Assembly: GCF_900277125.1 (NCBI RefSeq)
Contig: NZ_OPYN01000207.1
Location: forward strand, 62,001-126,000
Source of the DNA: Pseudomonas inefficax
GTDB lineage: Bacteria > Pseudomonadota > Gammaproteobacteria > Pseudomonadales > Pseudomonadaceae
Direction of reading: 5' to 3'
DNA length: 64,000 nucleotides
Each line of letters opens with the position of its first letter. Position 1 is the stretch's first letter. Shown in pieces: positions 31,367-40,800 of this stretch. Both the position numbers and the translations under genes were made by a program. The notes beneath the pieces are model-generated. The model ran no database searches and was not told the origin of the DNA. It saw nothing but the letters and a program-made list of their open reading frames with translations.

Positions 31367-33271
31367 ATGAAATGCGATCCTTCGCTTCTTCTCCCTGCCA
31401 AGCCTGCCGTGAAATCCCGCCTGCTCCGCCAATTGCTGTTACCGCCACTGATCATCCTGCTGATGGTCGGCCTGGGAACGGCCGGCTACCTGATCAGCGA
31501 GAGCAACGGTATCCGCGCCCTCAGCGAAAACGGCGAGCGCCAGCTGGAGCTGCACGCGCGCACGGTCGAGAGCGAAATCAGCAAGTACACCTACCTGCCC
31601 AGCCTGCTGGAGCTGGAAGACAGCGTCTCGCACCTGCTCACCGACCCTGACGGCGGCTCGCGGCAGGCCGTCAACGAATACCTCGAAGGCCTGAACCGGC
31701 GCAGCCGCAGCCGGGCCATCTTCGTGCTCGACACCAATGGCCGGGTCCAGGCCACCAGCAACTGGCGCGATGCCGACTCGTTCCTCGGCGAGGACCTGTC
31801 GTTCCGTGCCTACTTCCAGACCGCCGTGCGCGGCGAACCCGGGCGTTTCTACGGTATCGGCAGCACCACCGGCGAGGCCGGCTATTACCTGGCGCATGGC
31901 CTGGAGGAACACGGCAAGGTCATTGGCGTGGCGGTGATCAAAGTGCGCCTGGACACCCTGGAGGAGCGCTGGCAGCGCGCCCGCCTGGAAGCGTTCGTCA
32001 GCGACGAGAACGGCATCATCATCCTCTCCAGCGACCCGGCCCGGCGCCTGAAGTCGGTACGCCCGCTGACCCCGCAAATCAAGGAGCGTCTGGCCCGTAG
32101 CCTGCAATACTACTGGTGGCCGCTGAACGAGCTGCAGCCCCTGGCTCGGGAAACACTAGCCGATGGTGTGGAAAAGCTGACCTTCCCGGCCAACAGCGAA
32201 ACCGCACAGGGCAAGGCCCGCGAAATGGCCTACCTGGCCCAGACCCGGCGCCTGGTCGACACGCCCTGGCATTTCACCTTGCTGACCCCGCTGCAGGACC
32301 TGCGCCGCGAATCCATGGTACAAGGCGTCCTGGTGGGCGTGGCCTTCGCCTTGCTGGCAATCCTCGGCATCGCCTGGAACGAACGACGCAAGGTCATCGC
32401 CACCCGCCTGGCAGCCCGCGAGGCCCTGCAGGAAGCCAACAGCCAGCTGGAGCGACGGATTACCGAACGCACGGCCGACCTGCGTGCCAGCAACGAGCGC
32501 CTGAAGGGCCAGATTCGCGAGCGCCGGCATGCCGAACAGACCTTGCGCCACGCCCAGGATGAACTGGTACAGGCCGGCAAGCTGGCTGCCATTGGGCAGA
32601 TGTCCACCAGCATTGCCCACGAACTGAACCAACCGCTAGCCGCGCTGCGCACGTTGTCCGGCAATACCGTGCGTTTCCTCGAACGCGGGGCGCTGGAAAC
32701 CGCCAGCACCAACCTGCGCACCATGAACGACCTGATCGACCGCATGGGTCGCATCACCGCCAGCCTGCGTTCGTTCGCCCGGCGCGGTGACGACAGCGGC
32801 CAGGCCTCGCTGGCCAAGGCGGTTGACGCTACCCTGCAGGTGCTGGCCAACCGCATCAGCGCCTGCCACCTGCAGCTGCACAATCAGTTCGAGGACCAGC
32901 AGCTGGCGATCGACCAGACTCGACTGGAGCAGATCCTGGTCAACCTGATCGGCAACGCCCTGGATGCCATGGCCGCCCAGCCGCTGCCGCAACTGTGGCT
33001 GGAAGGCGAGCTGCAGGGCGACAAGTACCGTTTGCAGGTGCGCGACAATGGCCATGGCATCGACGCCGAGGCGCGTAAGCACTTGTTCGAACCTTTCTTC
33101 ACCACCAAACCGGGCGAACATGGCCTGGGCCTGGGCCTGACCCTGTCGGCGAGCCTTGCGGCCGCCGCCAAGGGCAGCCTCAACGTCGAGCACCCCGCCA
33201 GTGGCGGCACGGCCTTCGTCCTGGCCCTGCCCCTGGCCTCACCCCCTAGCGAATCGGCAGAGCACCCATGA
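31367..33271 (+). CDS. aauS: Sensor histidine kinase for acidic amino acids
   Basis: About 634 residues from ATG 31367 (AAGG 8 nt upstream; the GTG one codon earlier is also possible). DctB-type layout: membrane helix near 20-42, a ~270-residue periplasmic Cache-like sensor, second helix near 320-342, a coiled coil (EANSQLERRITERTADLRA), HisKA with phospho-His in SIAHELNQPLAAL, and HATPase motifs NLIGNALDA, DNGHGID and GLGLGLTLSASL. It senses external glutamate/aspartate and phosphorylates AauR. Coupled to aauR by an ATGA overlap. Confidence 0.93.
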   Translation: MKCDPSLLLPAKPAVKSRLLRQLLLPPLIILLMVGLGTAGYLISESNGIRALSENGERQLELHARTVESEISKYTYLPSLLELEDSVSHLLTDPDGGSRQAVNEYLEGLNRRSRSRAIFVLDTNGRVQATSNWRDADSFLGEDLSFRAYFQTAVRGEPGRFYGIGSTTGEAGYYLAHGLEEHGKVIGVAVIKVRLDTLEERWQRARLEAFVSDENGIIILSSDPARRLKSVRPLTPQIKERLARSLQYYWWPLNELQPLARETLADGVEKLTFPANSETAQGKAREMAYLAQTRRLVDTPWHFTLLTPLQDLRRESMVQGVLVGVAFALLAILGIAWNERRKVIATRLAAREALQEANSQLERRITERTADLRASNERLKGQIRERRHAEQTLRHAQDELVQAGKLAAIGQMSTSIAHELNQPLAALRTLSGNTVRFLERGALETASTNLRTMNDLIDRMGRITASLRSFARRGDDSGQASLAKAVDATLQVLANRISACHLQLHNQFEDQQLAIDQTRLEQILVNLIGNALDAMAAQPLPQLWLEGELQGDKYRLQVRDNGHGIDAEARKHLFEPFFTTKPGEHGLGLGLTLSASLAAAAKGSLNVEHPASGGTAFVLALPLASPPSESAEHP

Positions 33272-34596
33272 ACCAAGCGCCTCTTACCGTCCTGATCGTC
33301 GAAGACGACCCGCATGTGCTGCTCGGCTGCCAACAGGCGCTGGCCCTGGAGGACATCGCCTGTGAAGGCGTGGGCAGCGCCGAGCAGGCGCTGGAACGCA
33401 TCGGCGACGACTTCGCCGGCATCGTCGTCAGCGATATCCGCCTGCCAGGCATCGATGGCCTGGAGCTGCTCAACCGCCTCAAGGCCCGCGACCGCAGCCT
33501 GCCGGTGGTGCTGATCACCGGCCACGGCGATATCGACATGGCGGTCGGCGCCATGCGCAATGGCGCCTACGACTTCATGGAAAAACCCTTCTCCCCAGAG
33601 CGCCTGGTCGACGTGGTGCGCCGTGCCCTCGAACAGCGCGGGCTGTCGCGCGAAGTGGTGGCCCTGCGCCGCCAGCTGGCCGAGCAGAGCAGCCTGGAGG
33701 GGCGCATCATTGGCCGTTCGCCGGCCATGGAGCACCTGCGCGAACTGATCGCTAACGTCGCCGATACCTCGGCCAACGTGCTGATCGAAGGCGAAACCGG
33801 TACCGGCAAGGAGCTGGTCGCCCGCTGCCTGCACGACTTCAGCCGCCGCCAGGGCCAGCCCTTCGTGGCACTGAACTGTGGCGGCCTGCCGGAAAACCTG
33901 TTCGAAAGCGAGATTTTCGGCCACGAGGCCAACGCTTTCACCGGTGCCGGCAAACGCCGCATCGGCAAGATCGAACACGCCAACGGCGGCACGCTGTTCC
34001 TCGACGAAGTGGAGAGCATGCCGATCAACCTGCAGATCAAGCTGTTGCGCGTGCTGCAGGAGCGCACCCTGGAGCGACTGGGCTCGAACCAGAGCATTGC
34101 GGTGGACTGCCGGGTGATCGCCGCCACCAAGTCCGACCTGGATGCCATGGGCCAGAGCGGCCAGTTCCGCAGCGACCTGTATTACCGGCTGAACGTGGTA
34201 ACCCTGGAGCTGCCACCGCTGCGCGAGCGCCGCGAAGATATCCTGCAGCTGTTCGAACACTTCCTGCAGCAGTCGGCCCTGCGCTTCGACCGTGAAACAC
34301 CTGCACTGGACAGCCAGACCCTGTCGCGCCTGATGGCCCACGACTGGCCGGGCAACGTGCGTGAACTGCGCAACGTCGCCGAACGCTATGCCCTCGGCCT
34401 GCCAGCATTCAAGAAAGGCCCCAGCGGTGCTGCCAGCCAAGGCTTGGGCTTTGCCGAGGCGGTGGAAGCATTCGAGCGCAACCTGCTCGGCGACGCCCTG
34501 CAACGCACTGGCGGCAACCTCAGCCAGGCCAGCCAGGAGCTGGGCATGGCCAAGACCACGCTGTTCGACAAAGTGAAAAAATACGGCCTCGGCTGA
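33268..34596 (+). CDS. aauR: sigma54-dependent response regulator for acidic amino acid uptake
   Basis: 442 residues, DctD/NtrC type. Receiver with phospho-Asp56 in VVSDIRLPG; AAA+ domain with Walker A GETGTGKE, Walker B GGTLFLDEVE and the arginine-finger region; Fis-type HTH at the end (LSQASQELGMAKTTLFDKVKKYG). The sigma54-contact loop reads NAFTGA rather than GAFTGA. It should activate the sigma54 promoter before aatJ through the two TTCGG-N4-CCGAA-like sites found there. Confidence 0.94.
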   Translation: MNQAPLTVLIVEDDPHVLLGCQQALALEDIACEGVGSAEQALERIGDDFAGIVVSDIRLPGIDGLELLNRLKARDRSLPVVLITGHGDIDMAVGAMRNGAYDFMEKPFSPERLVDVVRRALEQRGLSREVVALRRQLAEQSSLEGRIIGRSPAMEHLRELIANVADTSANVLIEGETGTGKELVARCLHDFSRRQGQPFVALNCGGLPENLFESEIFGHEANAFTGAGKRRIGKIEHANGGTLFLDEVESMPINLQIKLLRVLQERTLERLGSNQSIAVDCRVIAATKSDLDAMGQSGQFRSDLYYRLNVVTLELPPLRERREDILQLFEHFLQQSALRFDRETPALDSQTLSRLMAHDWPGNVRELRNVAERYALGLPAFKKGPSGAASQGLGFAEAVEAFERNLLGDALQRTGGNLSQASQELGMAKTTLFDKVKKYGLG

Positions 34597-34621
34597 CCTC
34601 AATCCCAACTGGAAAGACAAC

Positions 34622-34957
34622 GTGGACCTGGTATTCAAAGCGGCCCTGGGCGCTGGTGTGGTATTGCTGCTGGCGGTGCTGTCGAAGACGCGCAACTACT
34701 ATATCGCCGGGCTGGTGCCGCTGTTCCCGACCTTCGCCCTGATCGCCCACTACATAGTCGGCAAGGGCCGCAGCATTGCCGACCTGAAGACCACCATCCT
34801 GTTCGGCATGTGGGCGATCATTCCGTACTTCGTGTACCTGGCGACCTTGTATGTGCTGGTCGACCGCATGCGCCTGGAGGTATCGCTGGCGTTGGCCACC
34901 GTGGCCTGGCTGATGGCCGCGACCGTGCTGGTGACCTTGTGGGTGCGGATGCACTAG
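34622..34957 (+). CDS. glpM: GlpM family membrane protein
   Basis: 111 residues from a GTG at 34622. Four membrane helices; LSKTRNYYIAGLVPLFPTFALIAHYIVGKGR is the family signature. Named from P. aeruginosa, where loss affects alginate production; no biochemical activity is known to me. It lies 25 nt after aauR and could be read with it. Confidence 0.9.
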   Translation: MDLVFKAALGAGVVLLLAVLSKTRNYYIAGLVPLFPTFALIAHYIVGKGRSIADLKTTILFGMWAIIPYFVYLATLYVLVDRMRLEVSLALATVAWLMAATVLVTLWVRMH

Positions 34958-34977
34958 CCTGAAGGCGCACGCAACCC

Positions 34978-35093
34978 TGTGGGAGCGGCCTTGCGTCGCG
35001 AAAGGGCCGCAAAGCGGCCCCGGCATTTTTGCAAGGGGGCTTGAATCCTGGGGCCGCTACGCGCCCCTTTCGCGACGCAAGGCCGCTCCCACA
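34978..35093. repeat. REP pair, family B
   Basis: Inverted TGTGGGAGCGGCCTTGCG copies with GGGCCGC hairpins, between convergent glpM and the alpha/beta hydrolase. Confidence 0.93.
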
Positions 35094-35115
35094 ATGGACC
35101 GCGCCAGACCTCGAT

Positions 35116-36111
35116 TCAGAGCCCTGCGATATGCGTGACATCCTGCCGATGCGCCTGCAGGTAGGGCAACACCGCCCCCAGCAACGGCGCCTTGAATTCT
35201 TCCTGGAAGCGGTGCGCCAACCCCGGTATCAAGCGCAGCTGGCTGCCCTGGATATGCGCCGCCAAGTGCACGCCATGCATGACTGGCAACAAAGGGTCGG
35301 CCGTGCCGTGCACCACCAATGTCGGCACCCTCAGCTGGTTCAATAGCTCGACCCGGCTCGGCTCGGCCAGTATCGCCATGATCTGGCGCTTGGCCCCGTC
35401 AGGGTTGAACGCCCGGTCATAGGCCACCGCCGCCTGCTGCAGCAAGGCCGCACGGTCGTCACGCACGTCAGGGCTACCCAGCGCCGCCAGCAGGTCGGCC
35501 TGTTGCTCGATGGCCACTTCGCGGTTCGGTGCGCTGCGCCGGGCCAGCAACTGCACCAGCGCCGGGTCCGGCGCTGGCAGCCCCGCCGCCCCTGAACTGG
35601 ACATGACCAAGGTCAGGCTGCGCACCCGCTCGGGCGCCATTGCAGCCAGGTGCTGGGCAATCATGCCGCCCATGCTCACGCCCAATACATGAAACTGGCG
35701 CACACCCAATGCATCCATCAGGCGCACGCCATCATCCGCCATGTCGGTCAGCGTGTATGGCGCCGCCATCGGCAGGCCCAGCTTGTAGCGCAGCAGTTCG
35801 ACCGTCAGGTTGGCCGACGGCGGCACCTGGTTCCAGCGCGACAGCCCGACATCGCGGTTGTCATAGCGGATTACCCGAAAGCCCTGTCGGCACAACGCCT
35901 CGACCACATCGTCCGGCCAGTGGATCAACTGCCCACCCAGGCCCATCACCAGCAGCAAGGCCGGGTCGCGTGGCGCGCCGACGCTCTGGTACACCAGGCT
36001 GACCGCGCCCAGTTCGGCACGCTGCACCGGCACGTGGGCGTCACAACGCTGTTCAGCAAAACCCGCAGGAACGCCGAATACAAAGAAAAGAAAAAGCCAA
36101 AAAGCCCGCAT
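35116..36111 (-). CDS. Secreted alpha/beta hydrolase
   Basis: 331 residues with an N-terminal signal peptide (FWLFLFFVFGVPAGFA) suggesting periplasmic export. The alpha/beta-hydrolase fold has the oxyanion stretch VMGLGGQLIHWPD, the nucleophile elbow GVSMGG, the acid in HGTADPLLP and the base in GLAHRFQEE, so the Ser-Asp-His triad looks complete. It resembles esterases annotated as acyl hydrolases or methyl esterases; substrate unknown. Divergent from metR. Confidence 0.88.
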   Translation of the reverse strand: MRAFWLFLFFVFGVPAGFAEQRCDAHVPVQRAELGAVSLVYQSVGAPRDPALLLVMGLGGQLIHWPDDVVEALCRQGFRVIRYDNRDVGLSRWNQVPPSANLTVELLRYKLGLPMAAPYTLTDMADDGVRLMDALGVRQFHVLGVSMGGMIAQHLAAMAPERVRSLTLVMSSSGAAGLPAPDPALVQLLARRSAPNREVAIEQQADLLAALGSPDVRDDRAALLQQAAVAYDRAFNPDGAKRQIMAILAEPSRVELLNQLRVPTLVVHGTADPLLPVMHGVHLAAHIQGSQLRLIPGLAHRFQEEFKAPLLGAVLPYLQAHRQDVTHIAGL

Positions 36112-36307
36112 GAAAGAAACACCAGAATGCAGATCCCCAGTAGAACGCGAGTCTGATGAATTCTGTTCGGGCGCGCTGCCACAGTTCGGTGACAGTTTGA
36201 TGACTCCCGCCAGGCGGTGCGGCCGTATGCCCAGTCGACAGGCGCGGCAACATGAGGGAAACTCAACTCATTCCCTGTTTCCTCAAGTCCACACACCGGA
36301 GTCAGCT

Positions 36308-37225
36308 GTGCTGGAGATCCGTCACCTGAAAACCCTTCATGCCCTGCGCGAGGCCGACAGCCTGGTGGAGGCCGCCGAGCGCCTGCACCTGACCCAGTCG
36401 GCGCTGTCGCACCAGTTCAAGGAGCTGGAAGAACGCCTGGGCCTGCCGCTGTTCGTGCGCAAGACCAAGCCGATCCGCTTCACCAGCGCCGGGTTGCGCC
36501 TGCTGCAACTGGCCGATGCCACTCTGCCGCTACTACGCGGCGCCGAACGTGACATCGCGCGCCTGGCCGGCGGCACCGCCGGGCGCCTGCACATGGCCAT
36601 CGAATGCCACAGCTGCTTCCAGTGGCTGATGCCGACCATCGACCAGTTCCGTGACGCCTGGCCGGAGGTGGAGCTGGACCTGGCCTCCGGCTTTGCCTTC
36701 GCCCCACTGCCGGCCTTGGCCCGCGGCGACCTCGACCTGGTAGTGACCTCCGACCCGCTGGACCTGGCGGGCATCACCTACGTGCCGCTGTTCACCTACG
36801 AGGCGATGCTGGCGGTGGCCAACCAGCATCCGTTGGCCAGCAAGCCCTACATCGTGCCGCAGGACCTGCTCGACCAGACCCTGATCACCTACCCGGTGGA
36901 GCGCGACCGCCTCGACATCTTCACCCGCTTCCTGGAGCCGGCCGACATCGAGCCCGCTGCCGTGCGCACCTCGGAGCTGACGGTGATGATGATGCAACTG
37001 GTGGCCAGCGGCCGTGGCGTGTGCGGCATGCCGCACTGGGCGCTGCACGAGTACAGTTCGCGCGGGTATGTGAAGGGCAAGCGCCTGGGTGAGAAAGGCC
37101 TGTTCGCCACGCTTTATGCCGCCGTGCGCACCGACATGCTCGATGCGCCATACATGCGCGACTTCCTGCTGACGGCCAAGGACACCTCGTTCGCCACCCT
37201 CGATGGCGTCAGTGCGGTGCGCTGA
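36308..37225 (+). CDS. metR: LysR-type regulator of methionine biosynthesis
   Basis: 305 residues from the GTG at 36308 (VLEIRHLKTLHALREADSLVEAAERL); frames open upstream but have no LysR homology. N-terminal winged HTH (QSALSHQFKELEERLGLPLFVR) and an effector domain with the MetR-like IECHSCFQWLMPTIDQFRD. It activates metE/metH with homocysteine as co-effector. Overlaps the Nudix gene tail to tail by 17 nt. Confidence 0.92.
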   Translation: MLEIRHLKTLHALREADSLVEAAERLHLTQSALSHQFKELEERLGLPLFVRKTKPIRFTSAGLRLLQLADATLPLLRGAERDIARLAGGTAGRLHMAIECHSCFQWLMPTIDQFRDAWPEVELDLASGFAFAPLPALARGDLDLVVTSDPLDLAGITYVPLFTYEAMLAVANQHPLASKPYIVPQDLLDQTLITYPVERDRLDIFTRFLEPADIEPAAVRTSELTVMMMQLVASGRGVCGMPHWALHEYSSRGYVKGKRLGEKGLFATLYAAVRTDMLDAPYMRDFLLTAKDTSFATLDGVSAVR

Positions 37226-37622
37226 CGGCCTGGCGGTAAAGCGGCAGGATCAGGTCGCGGGTCAGGGGCGCCAGCTGCATGGCGGGTACCTGGTCAGCGG
37301 CCAGCCACACCACCTCCTCTATCTCCGCGGCCGGCAGCACGGCTGCGGCGCTGTCGACACGGAACAGTTCGGCCTGTACCTCGAAGCCCGGCTCGTTGGC
37401 GGCGGGGGCACTGAACTGGCCAAGGTGCACGGCCTGGGCCGGGTCAATGTGCAGGCCCAGTTCCTCATGCAGCTCGCGCACCAGCGCCTGCACCGGGGTT
37501 TCGCCAGCATCGATCTTGCCGCCGGGCTGCATGAAGGCCAGGGTGCCGCGCTTGCGTACCAGCAGGGTGCGGCCTTGGGGGTCGATCAACAGGGCGGCGG
37601 CGATGCGGATGGTGTTAGGCAT
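37209..37622 (-). CDS. Nudix hydrolase
   Basis: 137 residues from MPNTIRIAAALLIDP (AGGTGA upstream). Complete Nudix box GKIDAGETPVQALVRELHEELGL shows G-x5-E-x7-REL-x-EE-x-GL. It hydrolyses a nucleoside diphosphate linked to another group; resembles MutT-like housecleaning enzymes, but the substrate cannot be read from sequence. Its 3' end overlaps the metR 3' end. Confidence 0.93.
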   Translation of the reverse strand: MPNTIRIAAALLIDPQGRTLLVRKRGTLAFMQPGGKIDAGETPVQALVRELHEELGLHIDPAQAVHLGQFSAPAANEPGFEVQAELFRVDSAAAVLPAAEIEEVVWLAADQVPAMQLAPLTRDLILPLYRQAVSAPH

Positions 37623-37693
37623 GGGTGGGCTCACCTGAAACAATGGCCGGGGAGGATCCCATGGGGGTCAATGGCCTGACAAGGCCGGTGTTT

Positions 37694-37803
37694 CCTGTGC
37701 CGGCCTCTTCGCGGGTAAACCCGCTCCCACAGGTGCACCACAGGGCCAGGGAGCGGCGCTGTACCTGTGGGAGCGGGTTTACCCGCGAAGAGGGCAGCAC
37801 AGG
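37694..37803. repeat. REP pair, family A
   Basis: Two near-perfect inverted copies with CGGCCTCTTCGCGGGTAAAC cores, between the Nudix gene and lhr (divergent promoters). Confidence 0.94.
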
Positions 37804-37868
37804 TCAAAGCTTGTTTCACAGACGAACGGCCCCTTGCCAACCCGCCCCACACCCTCCATAACCAACAC

Positions 37869-40800
37869 ATGAACCTGCCCGCCAAACACCACCCGGTGCT
37901 CGAGCTGTTCCACCCCGCCGTGCGCACCTGGTTCCGTCGCCACTTCGCCACGGTGACCGATGCCCAGGCCCAGGCGTGGCCGTTGATCCATGCAGGCCAG
38001 TCGATGCTGCTGGCCGCGCCGACCGGTTCGGGCAAGACCCTCAGCGCGTTCCTTGCCGTGCTCGACGAACTGTTTCGCCAGGGCCTGGAGCATCAGGGCG
38101 AACTGCCCGCACGAACCCAGGTGGTCTACGTTTCGCCACTCAAGGCGTTGTCCAACGACATCCGCCTGAACCTGCAGGCACCGCTGGAAGGCATCAGCCA
38201 GGCCCTGGCGGACCAGGGCCTGAACGCCCCGCGCATCACCACGGCCGTGCGCAGCGGCGACACCCCACAGAAGGAGCGCGCCGCCATGCGCAAGCTGGCG
38301 CCGCACATCCTGGTGACCACACCCGAATCGCTCTACGTGCTGATGGGCTCGGCTTCGGGCCGTGAAGGCCTGGCCAGCGTGCATACGGTGATCGTCGACG
38401 AAATCCATGCCTTGGCCGGCAACAAGCGCGGCGCCCACCTGGCACTGACCCTGGAGCGCCTGCAGGCCCTGTGCAACCGGCCGTTGCGGCGTATCGGCCT
38501 GTCGGCCACGCAACGCCCGGTCGAGCGGGTGGCGCAATTCCTGGTCGGCAACGGCCGCCCCTGCGCAATCGTCGATGTCGGCCATGCTCGGCAGCGCGAC
38601 TTGGCCATCGAGGTGCCGCCAGTGCCGCTGGGTGCAGTGATGGCCACCGATGTCTGGGGCCTGGTCTATGACCGCCTGGCCACCCTGGCGCGCGAACACC
38701 GCACCACCCTGGTGTTCGTCAACACCCGGCGCCTGGCCGAGCGCATCACCCGCCACCTCAGCGACCGCCTGGGGAAAGAGGCGGTTGCCGCGCATCACGG
38801 CAGCCTGGCCAAGGAACTGCGCCTGGATGCCGAACAACGCCTGAAAAACGGCCAGTTGCAGGTGCTGGTGGCCACTGCGTCGCTGGAGCTGGGCATCGAT
38901 ATCGGCGACATCGAACTGGTCTGCCAGATCGCTTCGCCAGGTTCGATCGCGGCCTTGCTGCAGCGGGTCGGCCGCGCTGGCCACCAGGTCGATGGCGTGC
39001 CCAAGGGGCGCTTGTTCCCGACTTCACGCGATGACCTGATCGAATGCGTGGCCCTGCTCGACTGCGTACGCCGGGGCGAGCTGGACGAACTGCACATTCC
39101 CCGGGCGCCGCTGGATGTGCTGGCCCAGCAGATCGTCGCCGAGGCCAGCAACCAGCCCTGGCACGAACAGGCCCTGTTCGACTGCCTGCGCCAGGCCACC
39201 CCCTACGCCGAACTCGACCAGCAACATTACCAGGCCCTGCTGCGCATGCTCGCCGAGGGCTACAACGGCCGCCAAGGCGTGCGCAGTGCCTACCTGCACC
39301 GCGATGCGGTGAGCGGCACCCTGCGTGGCCGCCGCGGCAGCCAACTGACCGCGCTGACCAGCGGCGGCACCATCCCCGACAACGCCGACTACGCCGTGCT
39401 GCTCGAACCGCAGGCGCTGAACATCGGCAGCGTCAATGAAGACTTTGCCGTGGAAAGCATCGCCGGCGATATCTTCCAGTTGGGCAATGCCTCCTATCGC
39501 ATCCTGCGGGTCGAGCCGGGCCGGGTGCGGGTGGAGGATGCCCATGGCCTGCCACCGACCATCCCGTTCTGGCTGGGCGAGGCGCCGGGGCGCAGCGACG
39601 AGCTGTCTGCCGCAGTGGCCCGGCTGCAGGCGCAGATCGACCAACAGCTGGCTGACAACGACCAGGCCAAGGTGCTGGCATGGTTGCAGGGCACCTTCGA
39701 GCTGGGCGAAGACGCCGCCAGCCAGTTGCTCGACTACCTGGCCCGCACCCGCGAAGTGCTCGGCGCCCTGCCCTCGCAGGACACGCTGGTGATGGAGCGC
39801 TTCTTCGATGAGTCCGGCGGTACCCAGCTGATCATCCATTCACCCTACGGCAGCCGCATCAACCGCGCCTGGGGGCTGGCCCTGCGCAAGCGCTTCTGCC
39901 GCACCTTCAACTTCGAGTTGCAGGCGGCCGCCAGCGAGGACGCCATCGTGCTGTCGCTGTCCTCCAGCCACAGTTTCGAACTGGACGACGTGTGGCGTTA
40001 CCTGAATAGCCGCAGCGCCGAGCCGATCCTGGTCCAGGCGCTGCTCGACGCGCCGCTGTTTGGCGTGCGCTGGCGCTGGAACGCCAGCGTGACCATGGCC
40101 CTGCCGCGCTTTGTCGGCGGACGCAAGGTGGCACCACAGATCCAGCGGATGAAGAGCGAAGACCTGATCGCCGCCGTATTCCCCGAGCAGATCGCCTGCC
40201 TGGAGAACATCGTCGGCGAGCGGCAGATTCCCGATCATCCGCTGGTCGAGCAAACCCTCGACGACTGCCTGCACGAGGCCATGGACAGCGAAGGCTGGCT
40301 GGCGCTGTTGCGGCGTATGGAAAGCGGCACGGTGCGCCTGCTGTGCCGCGACCTGCCCGCCCCTTCGCCGCTGGCGTCGGCCATCCTCAACGCACGGCCC
40401 TATGCCTTCCTGGATGACGCACCACTGGAAGAACGGCGCACTCAGGCAGTGCTCAACCGGCGCTGGAGCGAGGTGCAGAACGGCGACGACCTGGGCGCGC
40501 TGGACGCCGATGCCATTGCCGCCGTCGCGGCCGAGGCCTGGCCGCAGCCGGGCAATGCAGACGAAATGCATGAAGCGTTGATGGGCCTGGGTGCCATCAG
40601 CCAGGACGAAGTGCAGGGCAATGCCAGCTGGGAGCTGCTGCTCAGGCAGTTGGCCAAGGCCGGCCGGGCGTTGCGCCTGGTGGATGAAAAGCTGTGGCTG
40701 GCGCGGGAGCGGTTGAGCCTGCTGCAGGCGCTGTACCCCGGCGCCCGGCTGGAACCTGCGTTGCAGGTACTGCCTGGCTTCGATCAGGTCATCGAGCCGG

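Noticed and set aside
36110..36307. Longer N-terminus for metR reaching back to 36110
   Set aside because: The extra residues have no LysR homology and overlap the divergent hydrolase promoter; the GTG at 36308 gives the standard 305 residues.
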